Shown: positions 12,512 through 22,075 of the stretch, piece after piece | How positions within the stretch are numbered: position 1 is the first letter of the stretch | Layout of the letters: each line of letters starts with the position of its first letter | NCBI GenBank assembly: GCA_022841665.1 | Contig: JALHRB010000002.1 | Coordinates: 1 to 64,000 of the forward strand | Length of the DNA: 64,000 nt | DNA from: Pseudolabrys sp. | GTDB lineage: Bacteria > Pseudomonadota > Alphaproteobacteria > Rhizobiales > Xanthobacteraceae | Direction: 5' to 3' | The notes under the pieces: model-generated | What the model saw: the letters and a program-made list of their open reading frames with translations, nothing else | Database searches by the model: none | What the model was told of the DNA's origin: nothing | Made by a program: the position numbers and the translations under genes

Positions 12512-13827
12512 CCGCGAACCTTTTCGCCTTCGCCAGCCGCCCACCATGGGCCTGGATCGACGGGCATCCCGTCTTTTCGAAACTCGATATAAAGCACCGG
12601 TTGGCTGGAACCAGTCGCGAGGACAGCGGCAATATGGGAGCTATTTCCCATCACCGCAACGGGTTCTCCGGTCAGCACGAACTGCCCGAGATCGACTGAT
12701 ATCCGATCCATCCCAGCGAGCAAGACATGATACCCGCCGCCGACATTAAGGATCAAGAGTTGTCCGTAGGAGCGGAACGGTCCGGCATAGACGACCCAGC
12801 CGTCGGACGGCGCGGTCACCTGGGCGCCGGCGCGGGTGGCGACCGAAAGCCCCTTTTCCATGCCCCCGATACCGTCGGGTGCGCCGAATTCCTTCAGTTT
12901 GACGCCGTTTACCGGAATCGGAACTCGCCCGCGCAGTGAGGCGAAGGCGATCGCAGGGGCGAGCCGGCCGGGATCGCTCAAAGCCGCCAGAGAAGGCCTC
13001 GAATCGCCCCGCGCGGCCTCGCGCGCCGCGCGCGTGGCTGGGTCGAGGCTGCTTTCCAGCTTGGCGATCAAATCTTTGAGATTGTCGACCTGCTTGGCCA
13101 AATTGTCGGCATTGGCGCGCTCGGCCGCGAGCGCCTGCTCGCGGTCGGCCTGCTGCTTCTGCCGCTCGCCGACGAGCGCGCTCATGCGCGTGCGTTCGGC
13201 GTCGAGCGAAACGACCTCGGCCTGCAGCTTGTCGCGCTCGGCGGCGATCTGCTTGCGCACCGCGACCAGGCCGGTGAGATCGTGCGCCAGCGCGTCGACC
13301 GCTTGGCGCATCTCCGGCAGCACGGCGCCGAGCACCATGGCGGTGCGCACCGATTGCAGCGCGTCTTCCGGGCTGGCGATCAGTGCGGGCGGCGGGCGGT
13401 GGCCGATGCGCTGGAGCGCGGCCAGCACTTCGCCGATCGCGGTGCGGCGGCCTTCCAGCGATTTGCGGATGACCTGTTCGTTGGCGTCGAGCGGCTTCAG
13501 GCGCGCTTCGGTGGCGGCGATCCTGGCTTCCACGCCGCGCGCCTTGGCGGCGGTGTCGATGAGCGCCTGATTGAGCTTGCGGCGGTCGCTGCCGATCTCG
13601 TCGATCTCGCGCCGGAGCGCGGCTTCGGCCTCGGACGACTTGCGCTGGGCCTCGCGCGCGGCCTTGAGTTCCTCGTCGCGCTGTTTGAGGGCTTCGGCAT
13701 TTTCGGCCTTGCCGTTCTGCGCGAGTACAGGGCGTTCCTGCGCCCAGCCGGGCGCGAGCGGCCATACCGCGGCAAGTCCCGCGACCAGCGCGGCGTAGCG
13801 GTCGGCGCGGCGAATGGTCGGAATCAA
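12508..13827 (-). CDS. EnvC-like murein hydrolase activator with degenerate LytM (M23) domain
   Basis: Periplasmic protein with a signal peptide ending near PLAPGWAQE, a long coiled coil over about residues 30-270, and a C-terminal LytM domain. The usual HxH zinc motif is replaced by LYIEFRK, as in EnvC/NlpD-type activators that lack hydrolase activity. I placed the start at the TTG at 13827 (LIPTIRRADRY), which directly precedes the signal peptide; an in-frame start at 13971 would add 48 unlikely residues. The stop overlaps the ctpA start. It probably activates an amidase during division. Confidence 0.85.
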   Translation of the reverse strand: MIPTIRRADRYAALVAGLAAVWPLAPGWAQERPVLAQNGKAENAEALKQRDEELKAAREAQRKSSEAEAALRREIDEIGSDRRKLNQALIDTAAKARGVEARIAATEARLKPLDANEQVIRKSLEGRRTAIGEVLAALQRIGHRPPPALIASPEDALQSVRTAMVLGAVLPEMRQAVDALAHDLTGLVAVRKQIAAERDKLQAEVVSLDAERTRMSALVGERQKQQADREQALAAERANADNLAKQVDNLKDLIAKLESSLDPATRAAREAARGDSRPSLAALSDPGRLAPAIAFASLRGRVPIPVNGVKLKEFGAPDGIGGMEKGLSVATRAGAQVTAPSDGWVVYAGPFRSYGQLLILNVGGGYHVLLAGMDRISVDLGQFVLTGEPVAVMGNSSHIAAVLATGSSQPVLYIEFRKDGMPVDPGPWWAAGEGEKVRG

Positions 13828-14111
13828 AGAACCCCCAAAGGGCTGGCCGCCCAAGGTCGCAATCGATGCTGGCGCGCAATTGAGACGAAATAGGGACCCG
13901 CCGGCGTCGCGAAGCACACAGTACGTCCGACAGACGAGCGCCGACAGTACGAGCAGCGACTCGGAGAGCAATATTAGTCAAATCCGCCAAAATGCCCAAG
14001 CAGTCAGGTCGGTAGCGGGTGACTGCTATTCCTTGCCGGCCTCCGGTCCCTAACCTACAGTGGTATGTGCAGGCGCCGCGCGCCATTGTTGTCGTCGCCC
14101 TGGATTTTGTT

Positions 14112-15296
14112 ATGTCAATGCCTGTGCCTCAAGCCGTCGCTCCGGTCTTCATCACCGAGGAGCTGACGCGCCGGGCCGCGCACAGACCCGACTATCTACA
14201 GCAGACGCTCGCGCTTCAGGAGCTCGCGCGGGAGATGGTCGACAATCCCGATCATGTGCTGCCGCGTCTGGTCGATATTGCCATCGACATGTGCGACTCC
14301 GTTTCCGGCGGCATCAGCCTGTTCGAACCCGATCCGCCGCCTGGCGTTTTCCGCTGGCAGCATCTGCGCGGCGATCTCGAAAAATTTACCGGCGCGACCA
14401 CGCCGCGCAACTTCAGTCCGTGCGGAATCACGCTCGACAACCGCGCGCCGATCCTCGTGCAGCGGCCCGAGCGCGTCTACACTTGGCTGCAGGACGCGAA
14501 GGTCTCGCTGCCCGAATGCCTGCTGGTGCCGCTTTATCTGGGCGGCAACGAGCCGCTGGGCACGCTCTGGATCGTGTCGGAAGAGGAAGGCCATTTCGAT
14601 TCAGGCCATTCGGACGTGATGCTCGACCTCGCGGCCTTCACCGGCATCGCGCTAAAGATGGCGCAAAACGAGCGCCGCCTGAAGGAAGCGCTGGAGCAGC
14701 AGGAGACCGTGACGCGGGAAATGGGTCATCGCGTCAAGAACGTGTTCGCCATCATCGATGCGATGATCCGCATGGGCGCGCGCGGCGCCGGCACCGTCAA
14801 GGAATTAGGGGACGGCCTGTCCGGGCGCGTGCACGCGCTGGCAACGGCGCACGGGCTGGTGCGGCGAACCTTCGACAGCAAAGGGCTGCCGCGCGAAGCA
14901 AGCGACTTCGCCGACGTGATCGGCACGATCCTGCGGCCCTATGAGCGGTCCGGCAACAAAGTCAGCGGGCCGCCGGTGCGGATCGGCTCGAACGCCACCA
15001 ACAACGTGGCGCTGCTGTTCCACGAGCTTGCGACCAACGCCGCCAAATACGGCGCGTTGAGCGAAGACGGCGGTTCGGTGCGCATAGCGTGGCAGGTGGC
15101 GGACGACCGGCTGTGCATCGCCTGGGTCGAGCGCGGCGGCCCGCCGATCGCCGCCATGCCTGAGCGCAAGGGCTTCGGGACGCTGCTGTCGGAGAAGACG
15201 ATCGCGGCCGCCTTGGGCGGAACGATCGCCTATGACTGGCAGGCCGCAGGACTTTCGGTCGTGCTCTCGGTGCCGCTCGACCGGCTGACGCGCTGA
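14112..15296 (+). CDS. HWE/HisKA_2-type sensor histidine kinase with GAF domain
   Basis: About 394 residues, soluble. A GAF-like sensor domain spans about residues 40-195. The phosphoacceptor box MGHRVKNVFAIIDAM follows, then a HATPase domain with an N box reading LLFHELATNAAKYGALS and WVERGGPPI, which carries the tryptophan-glutamate pair of the HWE family. I chose the ATG at 14112; the upstream open frame lacks family features. No response regulator is adjacent, so it is an orphan kinase. The signal is unknown. Confidence 0.88.
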   Translation: MSMPVPQAVAPVFITEELTRRAAHRPDYLQQTLALQELAREMVDNPDHVLPRLVDIAIDMCDSVSGGISLFEPDPPPGVFRWQHLRGDLEKFTGATTPRNFSPCGITLDNRAPILVQRPERVYTWLQDAKVSLPECLLVPLYLGGNEPLGTLWIVSEEEGHFDSGHSDVMLDLAAFTGIALKMAQNERRLKEALEQQETVTREMGHRVKNVFAIIDAMIRMGARGAGTVKELGDGLSGRVHALATAHGLVRRTFDSKGLPREASDFADVIGTILRPYERSGNKVSGPPVRIGSNATNNVALLFHELATNAAKYGALSEDGGSVRIAWQVADDRLCIAWVERGGPPIAAMPERKGFGTLLSEKTIAAALGGTIAYDWQAAGLSVVLSVPLDRLTR

Positions 15297-15299
15297 CGC

Positions 15300-15782
15300 T
15301 CAGGCCCGGTGATACGGGTGCCCGGTGAGAATGGTCGTGGCGCGATAGATCTGCTCCAGCAGCATCACGCGCACCATCTGATGCGGCCACGTCGCCGCCC
15401 CGAACGAAATCCGCAACGTGGCCTTGTCGCGCAGGCTGGGGCTGAGGCCGTCGGCGCCGCCGATGATGAAGACCACCGCCGCCTTGTCGTTGGCGCGCCA
15501 CTGGCTGAGCTGGTTCGCGAGCGCGGCGCTGTCGAGGTTCTCGCCGCGCTGGTCGAGCAGCACCACCGCCGCGCCCTGCGGAATGATGTTGGCGAGCGCG
15601 ATCGATTCCTCGAGCATGCGCTTGCCGGCGTCGTCGGCGCGGCTTTCTCGGATTTCTATGATTTCAACGTCGCGCAGGCCGAGCTGGCGGCCGGTCTGCG
15701 CCGCGCGCTTGCGGTAGCGCTCGGCAAGCTCGGTTTCCGGGCCCTGCTTCAGGCGCCCGATAGCGGCGACGATGATGCGCAT
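15300..15782 (-). CDS. rlmH: 23S rRNA pseudouridine-1915 N3-methyltransferase RlmH
   Basis: SPOUT-class methyltransferase of 160 residues that modifies 23S rRNA in assembled ribosomes. The N-terminus (MRIIVAAIGRLKQGPE) and the C-terminal knot (FIIGGADGLSP, then the conserved tail LEQIYRATTILTGHPYHRA) are diagnostic. It lies 16 bases after rsfS in the proA-nadD-rsfS-rlmH run, all on the minus strand. It converges with the HWE kinase with only 3 bases between stops. Confidence 0.97.
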   Translation of the reverse strand: MRIIVAAIGRLKQGPETELAERYRKRAAQTGRQLGLRDVEIIEIRESRADDAGKRMLEESIALANIIPQGAAVVLLDQRGENLDSAALANQLSQWRANDKAAVVFIIGGADGLSPSLRDKATLRISFGAATWPHQMVRVMLLEQIYRATTILTGHPYHRA

Positions 15783-15798
15783 CGTGCCGACGAGTGTA

Positions 15799-16221
15799 TC
15801 AGCTCGGCCGCTTTTCGGCTTTACCGCCCGACCACATCTTTTCCAGGCTGTAGAAGTCGCGCACTTCCGGCCGGAAGACGTGGACGATGACGTCGCCGGC
15901 GTCGATCAGCACCCAGTCGCCTTGCTTCAAGCCTTCGACGCGGATGCGCTTCACGCCGGCTTTTTCCAGGTCTCTGACCACGCGGTCGGCGACGGAGCCG
16001 ACGTGACGGTCCGAGCGGCCGCTGGTCACGACCATGTAATCCGCGATGGAGGTTTTGCCGGCGAGATCGATGCTGACGGTGTCCTCGGCCTTCATGTCTT
16101 CGATAGCGGCGAGGGCAACGCGGAGTGTCTCCTTCGCGCTAAGGCGGCGGGACACGGCTTCGGGCGCAGGTTTGGCAGCCCGAGAGAGTGCAGGTGTCGA
16201 CAGGGGCTCTGGTCCTTTCAA
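15799..16221 (-). CDS. rsfS: Ribosomal silencing factor RsfS
   Basis: Binds uL14 and blocks subunit joining when nutrients are low. The core domain is clear (TVSIDLAGKTSIADYMVVTS, then DAGDVIVHVFRPEVRDFYSL). The start is uncertain: a TTG at 16221 gives 140 residues with a 20-30 residue leader, while a GTG at 16155 gives 118. Neither has a strong ribosome-binding site. The open frame runs further upstream into nadD, which is not credible as coding. It is placed between nadD and rlmH as in most proteobacteria. Confidence 0.9.
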   Translation of the reverse strand: MKGPEPLSTPALSRAAKPAPEAVSRRLSAKETLRVALAAIEDMKAEDTVSIDLAGKTSIADYMVVTSGRSDRHVGSVADRVVRDLEKAGVKRIRVEGLKQGDWVLIDAGDVIVHVFRPEVRDFYSLEKMWSGGKAEKRPS

Positions 16222-16265
16222 TTCGATGCACTCGGCCCGGATAACCGGGGACTCGCCAAAGATAA

Positions 16266-16967
16266 CTACTTCGCGCGCTTCTTGCCACCCTTGTCGCTTT
16301 GTTTGGCGGCCGTTTTGCGCGGGCGGGGTTTGGCAGGAGTTCCCTTGCCCCGCCGCAGCGCGCGCAGGGCGGTCGAGGACAGCGGCGACTTCAGCCCGTG
16401 CAGGAAGGTCCACACCGGCGGCCGGCGGCCGGGCAGGCTGGCGACGTCCTCCTCGCGGATGCGGAAAGGGCGCAACGCCTGTCCCGCCGGGCTGGCGCCG
16501 GCGTAGAGACTCGGCCCCATGCGGTCGATCACGACGATAGGCACCAACGAGGCGATACCGCGCCATTTCTGCCAGCGGTGAAAACTGCGCAGGTTGTCCG
16601 CGCCCATAATCCAGACGAACTGCACGCCCGGACAGCGGTTAATCAGCCAGGAGATGGTGTCGTGCGTATATCGCGTCTTGATGACGGCCTCGAGGCCGGT
16701 GACGTCGACGCGCGGGTGGTGGGTAAGCTCGCGCGCCGCCGCGATGCGCTCGGACAGCGGTGCGAGTCCGGCGGTATTTTTGAGCGGATTACCCGGCGTC
16801 ACCAGCCACCAGACGCGGTCAAGCTTGAGCCGCTTGAGCGCGAGCATGGTCGCGCCCCGGTGCGCCTCATGCGGCGGGTCGAAAGTGCCGCCGAACAGGC
16901 CGATCCTCATGCCGGGCGCGTGAGGTGGCAGGACGCGCTCGGAGCGGTCGAGTTTCTGCGAGTTCAC
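16266..16967 (-). CDS. nadD: Nicotinate-nucleotide adenylyltransferase
   Basis: Makes deamido-NAD from nicotinate mononucleotide and ATP. The nucleotidyltransferase motif [16 protein letters not shown] begins near residue 23, and [20 protein letters not shown] carries the central strand. The 233 residues include a lysine/arginine-rich C-terminal tail (about 25 residues) not essential to the fold. The GTG at 16967 overlaps the proA stop by four bases (GTGA), favouring this start over the internal ATG at 16910. Confidence 0.95.
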   Translation of the reverse strand: MNSQKLDRSERVLPPHAPGMRIGLFGGTFDPPHEAHRGATMLALKRLKLDRVWWLVTPGNPLKNTAGLAPLSERIAAARELTHHPRVDVTGLEAVIKTRYTHDTISWLINRCPGVQFVWIMGADNLRSFHRWQKWRGIASLVPIVVIDRMGPSLYAGASPAGQALRPFRIREEDVASLPGRRPPVWTFLHGLKSPLSSTALRALRRGKGTPAKPRPRKTAAKQSDKGGKKRAK

Positions 16968-18256
16968 GGACGGATCTGACCGGTGCCGCGGATGCGGTAT
17001 TTGAAGGTGGTGAGCTGGTCGACGCCGACCGGCCCGCGCGCGTGCAGGCGGCCGGTGGCGATGCCGATTTCGGCGCCGAAGCCGAACTCGCCGCCGTCGG
17101 CGAACTGGGTGGAGGCATTGTGCAGCACGATGGCCGAGTCGACCTCGCGCAGGAACTTGTCGGCGGCGGCCTGGTCGTCGGTGACGATGGCGTCGGTGTG
17201 GTGCGAGCCGTAACGCTCGATATGGGCAACGGCGGCGGCAACACCGTCAACAACACCAACAGCGATGATGGCGTCGAGATACTCGGTCGACCAGTCTTCC
17301 TCGGTCGCGGCCTTCACGCGCTTGTCGACGCCTTGCACGGCCTTGTCGCCGCGGATCTCGCAGCCGGCGTCGATCAGCATCTCGATCAACGGCTTCAAGT
17401 GCGTGGCGGCGACGGCGCGGTCGACCAGCAGCGTTTCGGCCGCGCCGCAGACGCCGGTGCGGCGCATCTTGGCGTTGAGCACGATGTGCTTCGCCATGCC
17501 GAGGTCGGCGGCTTTGTCGACATAGATATGACAGACGCCTTCCAAATGCGCGAACACGGGCACGCGCGCTTCCGCCTGCACGCGCGCGACCAGGCTTTTG
17601 CCGCCGCGCGGCACGATCACGTCGATATTGCCGTCGAGACCGGCGAGCATATGACCGACCGCGGCGCGGTCGCGCGTCGGTACCAGTTGGATGGCGGCTT
17701 CGGGCAGGCCGGCTTCGCGCAGGCCGTCTTCGAGCGCGGCGTGAATGGCGCGCGAGGAGCGCGTCGAGTCGGAGCCGCCGCGCAGGATGGCGGCATTGCC
17801 CGACTTCAGGCAGAGCGCGCCGGCGTCGGCGGTCACGTTGGGGCGGCTTTCGTAGACGATGCCGATGACGCCGAGCGGCACCCGCACGCGCTCGATGCGC
17901 ATGCCGTTCGGCCGGGTCCAGGCTTCGGTGACCGCGCCGACGGGATCATTGAGCGCCTGCACGGTTTCGATGCCGGCTGCGATTGCCTCGACGCGGGCCT
18001 CGTCGAGCGCCAGCCGGTCGAGGAAGGCGCCGGTGCCGCCGGCGGCGCGCGCCTCGGCCAGGTCTTCGGCGTTGGCGGCAAGAATCCGCGCCTTGTGGGT
18101 CCGCACCGCGGCCGCCATGGCGGCCAGCGCGCGGTCCTTCTGGGCGGCCGGGGCAAGCGCGAGAACACGCGCAGAAGCCCGCGCCTGACGGCCGATTTCG
18201 GCCATCACGGCCGCGATATCGCCCGTGCCTTCAATGCTTTTCAGTGGCGCGCTCAT
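16964..18256 (-). CDS. proA: Gamma-glutamyl phosphate reductase
   Basis: NADPH-dependent second step of proline synthesis, 430 residues. It has the aldehyde-dehydrogenase fold with the catalytic cysteine in [16 protein letters not shown] and a conserved [18 protein letters not shown] segment. I chose the ATG at 18256 ([10 protein letters not shown]); the frame is open further upstream but that part does not match the family. Its stop overlaps nadD. The partner kinase proB lies about 0.8 kb upstream on the same strand, beyond a small opposite-strand gene. Confidence 0.96.
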   Translation of the reverse strand: MSAPLKSIEGTGDIAAVMAEIGRQARASARVLALAPAAQKDRALAAMAAAVRTHKARILAANAEDLAEARAAGGTGAFLDRLALDEARVEAIAAGIETVQALNDPVGAVTEAWTRPNGMRIERVRVPLGVIGIVYESRPNVTADAGALCLKSGNAAILRGGSDSTRSSRAIHAALEDGLREAGLPEAAIQLVPTRDRAAVGHMLAGLDGNIDVIVPRGGKSLVARVQAEARVPVFAHLEGVCHIYVDKAADLGMAKHIVLNAKMRRTGVCGAAETLLVDRAVAATHLKPLIEMLIDAGCEIRGDKAVQGVDKRVKAATEEDWSTEYLDAIIAVGVVDGVAAAVAHIERYGSHHTDAIVTDDQAAADKFLREVDSAIVLHNASTQFADGGEFGFGAEIGIATGRLHARGPVGVDQLTTFKYRIRGTGQIRP

Positions 18257-18474
18257 CGGCCGCAAACCCGGATGCCTTACCGGGGGGTTACCTAACACGC
18301 CGGGGTTTCCGCCGCGAGGGAGCCGGACGAGCGGTATAATTGCTATGCGCCTGGGGATAGCGTGGATAAATCCAATCACCCCGAAACCGATCAATAGACC
18401 TACACATTGGGCTGTCAGCGTCCCGGTACTGCCGATTTGCATGGGTTTTCCGGCATCGGCGCATGGAGGGTGTC

Positions 18475-18684
18475 ATGGCGTACAACTTGACCCGTCTGCC
18501 CAGCCGCTTCCCCGTGGGCACGAAATTCGTGATCGAGGGCCGCCGCACCGGCGGTGACGGGCCTCAGATCTACAGCCGCTACCTCGAATTCCCCGACGGC
18601 ACCTTCCTGCCGCTGCCGTCGCGCACCGCCCGGCCGGCAATGAAGGCCGTGGGCAGTCCGCGCCGCCGCCGCCGGTCCCGCTGA
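18475..18684 (+). CDS. Small conserved hypothetical protein
   Basis: About 69 residues starting MAYNLTRLPSRFPVGTKFVI, preceded by a good ribosome-binding site (GGAGGG, 6 bases from ATG). The body predicts a few beta strands (FVIEGRR, IYSRYLEFPDGTFLPLP), and it ends in a very basic tail (RRRRRSR). It sits alone on the plus strand between proA and proB. I do not recognise a family; the strong RBS and coherent codon use support a real gene. Confidence 0.6.
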   Translation: MAYNLTRLPSRFPVGTKFVIEGRRTGGDGPQIYSRYLEFPDGTFLPLPSRTARPAMKAVGSPRRRRRSR

Positions 18685-18711
18685 CCGGCAAAAAAGAAGG
18701 GCCCGAAGGCC
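18684..18711 (-). terminator. Rho-independent terminator (minus strand)
   Basis: A 7-base-pair stem, AAGGGCC / GGCCCTT (18694-18711), with a CGAA tetraloop. On the minus strand it is followed by CTTTTTTGCC, a good U-tract. It would stop transcription running down from proB. Confidence 0.75.
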
Positions 18712-19046
18712 CTTGGGGGTAGTGGGTGTTCGGCGCCCGAAGGCGCTTTCGACTGCCGTTCCGCGCTTCCGGGGTTGGGGTGCAGGAAGATGCTGGCCCC
18801 GGCCGCGCGCAACGTTATGGCGCGAAGGTGACGGCGGCGGGCGTTCCCAGCAATCGGCCAAAAGGTCGCAAGCCAAAAGGTCGCGATCCCCCGTCTTGCA
18901 CTGGCTAAATTGTTGGGCCCAAACGCGGAAACCCCGGCCTCCGGTGGGCCGGGGTTAACGGGCGATCGGTCAACCGCCTTGTCCTGAAGTCGTCCTTGTC
19001 CACGTCGTGCCGGAACAACGCCGAGCCCGCGCCGGAGTTCCCGGGC
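18685..19046 (-). other. Gene-free spacer downstream of proB with two hairpins
   Basis: About 360 bases with no credible gene. It contains the two terminator-like hairpins listed at 18684-18711 and 18930-18956, which can close minus-strand transcription from proB. Nothing else is apparent. Confidence 0.6.
18930..18956 (-). terminator. GC-rich hairpin, probable terminator after proB
   Basis: A 10-base-pair stem AACCCCGGCC / GGCCGGGGTT with a 7-base loop, located 90 bases past the proB stop. On the minus strand it is followed by TCCGCGTTTG, a weak U-tract. Confidence 0.55.
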
Positions 19047-20174
19047 TCACTCGCCGCCGAGCGCCAAATCGTCGCGGTGAATGATCTCGGTGCGGCCGGT
19101 GTAGCCGAGGATCAGCATCACGTCGGCGGACGAGCGGCCCTTGATCTGCTCGGCGTCGGCCGCGTCATAGGCGACGAGGCCGCGCCCGATCTCGGCGCCG
19201 TCCGGCCCGCGCACGACGACCGCGTCGCCGCGCTGGAACGCGCCTTCGACCTTGATGACGCCCGCCGGCAACAGGCTCGCACCCGAGCGCAGCGCGCGCA
19301 CCGCGCCGGCGTCGATGACCAGCGCGCCGCGCGGTTCGAGCGAGCCGGCGATCCACTTCTTGCGCGCGGTCACCGGATTGGCCGGCGTCAGAAACCAGGT
19401 GCAGGGCGCGCCTTCGGCGATCGCCTGCAGGGGGTGCGGCACATGGCCGGACGCGATCACCATATGCGTGCCGGCGGTGGTGGCGATCTTGCCGGCTTCG
19501 ATCTTGGTCACCATGCCGCCGCGCGACAGCTCCGAGCCGGACGCGCCGGCCATCGCCTCGATCTCGGGCGAAATCCGCGCCACCACCGGCACGAGCTTGG
19601 CGCCCGAGCCTTCGCCCGGCGGCTTGTCGTAGAGCCCGTCGACGTCGGAGAGCAGCACCAGCAGGTCGGCGCTCATCATGGTGGCGACGCGCGCGGCGAG
19701 GCGATCGTTGTCGCCGTAGCGGATCTCGGACGTGGCGACGGTGTCGTTCTCGTTGATCACCGGCACGCTGCGCCATTCCAGCAGCTTGGCGACGGTGGAG
19801 CGCGCGTTGAGATAGCGGCGGCGCTCCTCGGTGTCGCCGAGCGTCACGAGCACCTGGCCGGCGGTGAGCTTGTGCGCGCCCAAAGCCTCGGCCCAGGCGC
19901 GCGCCAGCGCAATCTGCCCGACCGCGGCGGCGGCCTGCGCCTCCTCGAGCTTGAGCGCCCCGCGCGGCAGGCCGAGCACGGCGCGGCCGAGCGCGATGGC
20001 GCCGGAGGACACCACCAGCACGTCGCGCTTCTCGCCGTGCAAAGCGGCGATGTCGGCGGCGAGGCTTGTGAGCCAGGCGCGCTTGAGGCCGCCGGCGGCC
20101 GAATCCACCAGCAACGAGGAGCCGACCTTCACCACGACGCGGCGGAAGGAGGAAAGGGTAGGGGTTTTCGCCAT
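19047..20174 (-). CDS. proB: Glutamate 5-kinase with PUA domain
   Basis: First step of proline synthesis, 375 residues. The amino-acid-kinase domain opens [20 protein letters not shown] and contains [14 protein letters not shown] and [20 protein letters not shown]. The C-terminal PUA domain begins near residue 290 ([20 protein letters not shown]). GTG/ATG ambiguity is minor. In many Rhizobiales it directly follows obgE; here obgE is about 9.6 kb upstream, with unrelated genes between. Confidence 0.96.
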   Translation of the reverse strand: MAKTPTLSSFRRVVVKVGSSLLVDSAAGGLKRAWLTSLAADIAALHGEKRDVLVVSSGAIALGRAVLGLPRGALKLEEAQAAAAVGQIALARAWAEALGAHKLTAGQVLVTLGDTEERRRYLNARSTVAKLLEWRSVPVINENDTVATSEIRYGDNDRLAARVATMMSADLLVLLSDVDGLYDKPPGEGSGAKLVPVVARISPEIEAMAGASGSELSRGGMVTKIEAGKIATTAGTHMVIASGHVPHPLQAIAEGAPCTWFLTPANPVTARKKWIAGSLEPRGALVIDAGAVRALRSGASLLPAGVIKVEGAFQRGDAVVVRGPDGAEIGRGLVAYDAADAEQIKGRSSADVMLILGYTGRTEIIHRDDLALGGE

Positions 20175-20253
20175 GGAGCCCGGACAAGCGCGTTAAATGC
20201 GCCGGGTGTCTAGCACGCCTTTTGCTGCGCCGTCTAAAGGGGACGCGCCGGCG

Positions 20254-20544
20254 TCAGCTCGCCTTGCGCCGGCGCCCCCGCACCGCCTTCTTGCGGTTTT
20301 GCTTTGCGCGCCGGCCGGCCGCGCCTCCGGCTTGGCCGTGCCGATCAGCGGCATATAGCTGCCGAGGTCCTTCATCGACGGCACCAGTTCGATCAGCTTG
20401 GCGGGGATTTCGCTCGCGCTCGAGCCGAGCGCCTTGGCGCTGTTGCCGAGCGCGCTGCCGCGCTTGCCGACCTGCTTGGCCCTGCGCGGCGAAAACGCCG
20501 AGATTGGACGCCACGGTCGCGCTGGTCTTGGGGTGATCCTTCAC
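20254..20544 (-). pseudogene. Small basic protein gene apparently carrying two compensating frameshifts
   Basis: A protein-like signal switches frame twice. One frame gives VKDHPKTSATVASNLGVF and the tail AGRRAKQNRKKAVRGRRRKA before a stop. The middle (about 20335-20490) is convincing only in another frame (KRGSALGNSAKALGSSASEI, IELVPSMKDLGSYMPLIG). In the first frame the middle is arginine/glutamine-rich noise. This is either a real disrupted gene or a pair of sequencing errors. No family is recognised. Confidence 0.4.
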
Positions 20545-20636
20545 GTGCCAAGCGCGGGGGAGCGGCCGCCTGTTCAATATTGCGTCACGCGCGGCCGATC
20601 CCGATACTGCCGCATTGTCAACAACGCGCGGCCCCC

Positions 20637-21617
20637 ATGAAAGCCATCCAGATCGACGCCCCGGGCGGTCCCGAGGTGCTGAAACCCGTCACGCTTCCCG
20701 ATCCCGTGCCGGGCGCCGGCGAGGTCGTGGTGCGCGGGCAGACCATCGGCGTTGGAAAACCCGATGTGCTGTTTCGTACCGGTGTTTACCGCTGGATGCC
20801 GCCGCTGCCGGCCGTGCCGGGCGCCGAGATGGCTGGGCGCATCGAGGTGGTGGGGCCCGGCGTCACGCACCTGCAGCCAGGACAGAAAGTTCTGGTCTAT
20901 CGTTTTCGCGGCGGTTGCTACGCCGAGCGCATCGTGCTGAAGGCCGATGAAGTCACGCCGCTGCCCGACGCAATCGACCTCGACGCCGCCGTCAGCATCC
21001 CGAACTACCAGGTGGCTTCCGCGCTGCTCAACGAGGCGGCTTTCGGCGTCGTGCCGAAGAGCGTCTATGTCAACGGCGCCGCCGGCGGCGTCGGCGCGGC
21101 GGTGATCCAGCTCTGCCGGCTGGCCGGCATCGAAGCGATCGCCGGCGCCAGCACCGACGAGAAATGCGCCTTTGCGCGCGCGCAAGGCGCGACCCACACG
21201 GTCAATTATGGGCGTGAGCGCGCGGCTGAGCGCGTGCGCGAACTGAGCGGCGGGCGCGGCGTCGATCTGGTGCTCGACCATATCGTCGGCAAGAACTTCA
21301 CCGACAATCTGAAGATGCTGGCGCCGTTCGGGTTGATCGTGTCGTTCAACGCGCTCGGCGGACTGCCCGAGAAGGACCTGTTCAAGGAAATGCGCGCCAA
21401 CCTGCCGGTGAGCCCGGCGGTGCGCTGCTTCACCATGCACAGCTTCGACCATGATCCGGCGGCGCGCGCGCGCGTTGCGGCGCGCACGGTCGCGCTGTTT
21501 GCGGCCGGCAAGGTGAAGCCGCCGGTGCACGCGCGGCTGCCTCTGGCCGAGGCGCGCCGCGCGCACGAGATGCTCGACGCGCGCGCGGCGATGGGCAAGA
21601 TTATTTTGGCGGTGTGA
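20637..21617 (+). CDS. Quinone oxidoreductase / MDR-family NAD(P)H dehydrogenase
   Basis: Zinc-independent medium-chain reductase of 326 residues. The N-terminal GroES-like domain starts MKAIQIDAPGGPEVLKPVTL, and the Rossmann motif is NGAAGGVGAAVIQLCRLAG near residue 145. No zinc-ligand cysteine cluster is present, which fits QOR-type enzymes. I chose the ATG at 20637, because the longer open frame upstream overlaps the frameshifted gene. It likely reduces quinones or enones; the substrate is not determinable. Confidence 0.88.
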   Translation: MKAIQIDAPGGPEVLKPVTLPDPVPGAGEVVVRGQTIGVGKPDVLFRTGVYRWMPPLPAVPGAEMAGRIEVVGPGVTHLQPGQKVLVYRFRGGCYAERIVLKADEVTPLPDAIDLDAAVSIPNYQVASALLNEAAFGVVPKSVYVNGAAGGVGAAVIQLCRLAGIEAIAGASTDEKCAFARAQGATHTVNYGRERAAERVRELSGGRGVDLVLDHIVGKNFTDNLKMLAPFGLIVSFNALGGLPEKDLFKEMRANLPVSPAVRCFTMHSFDHDPAARARVAARTVALFAAGKVKPPVHARLPLAEARRAHEMLDARAAMGKIILAV

Positions 21618-21742
21618 CTGTTCTTATCCAGTCCCCGAAAGGGGAGGGCCGGTGCACGAAATGGGGTGGGCGCGACAGCGCAACCCCGCCCGGCCTCGCT
21701 TCGCTCGACCACCCTTCCCCGCAAGCAGGGAAGGGATAAGCG
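21618..21742. repeat. Intergenic palindromic repeat element
   Basis: Two nested palindromes: CCCCGAAAGGGG near 21635 and CCCTTCCCCGCAAGCAGGGA near 21713. These resemble the dispersed palindromic units common in Rhizobiales intergenic DNA. It lies between two convergent genes and could also terminate them. Confidence 0.55.
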
Positions 21743-22075
21743 CTAAGCGAACCGCTCGCCCGGCGGCGCGATCTCGGTGACCAGGTCGCGCACCAGTCTC
21801 TTGTTGGACAGAGGCGCAAGCTTCATCGCGCGCGGTTCGAGCCGCGCCGTGCAAGCATAGACGGTCTTGCCGTCGAGCTCGATCATGCATTCCTTGCAGG
21901 CATTGGCGTTGATGCAGGAGAAGCGGATCGCGAGCGTCGGGTCGCGGTTGACGCGGATCCAGCGCAGGCCGTCGAGCACCGACTGGCCGGGCTCGAACGG
22001 CACCTCGTGCGTCTCCCAGCGACCGCTTTGCGGATCGCTGCCGCGCCAGATCGCAAGTGTGGCCTGCTCCGTCAT
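21743..22075 (-). CDS. Small 2Fe-2S protein resembling the N-terminal domain of FrdB/SdhB
   Basis: 110 residues. The cysteine pattern CINANACKECMIEL followed by VYACTARL matches a plant-type 2Fe-2S site like that in fumarate reductase iron-sulfur subunits. The C-terminal 4Fe-4S/3Fe-4S domain of true FrdB is absent. Its ATG overlaps the stop of the flavoprotein gene upstream (ATGA), so the two are coupled and probably form one oxidoreductase. The substrate is unknown. Confidence 0.8.
   Translation of the reverse strand: MTEQATLAIWRGSDPQSGRWETHEVPFEPGQSVLDGLRWIRVNRDPTLAIRFSCINANACKECMIELDGKTVYACTARLEPRAMKLAPLSNKRLVRDLVTEIAPPGERFA

Noticed and set aside
16222-16566. Upstream extension of the rsfS frame into nadD
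   Set aside because: Overlaps the conserved nadD coding region and reads as noise.
16925-18295. 456-codon plus-strand frame opposite proA
   Set aside because: Shadow of proA on the other strand; no family features.
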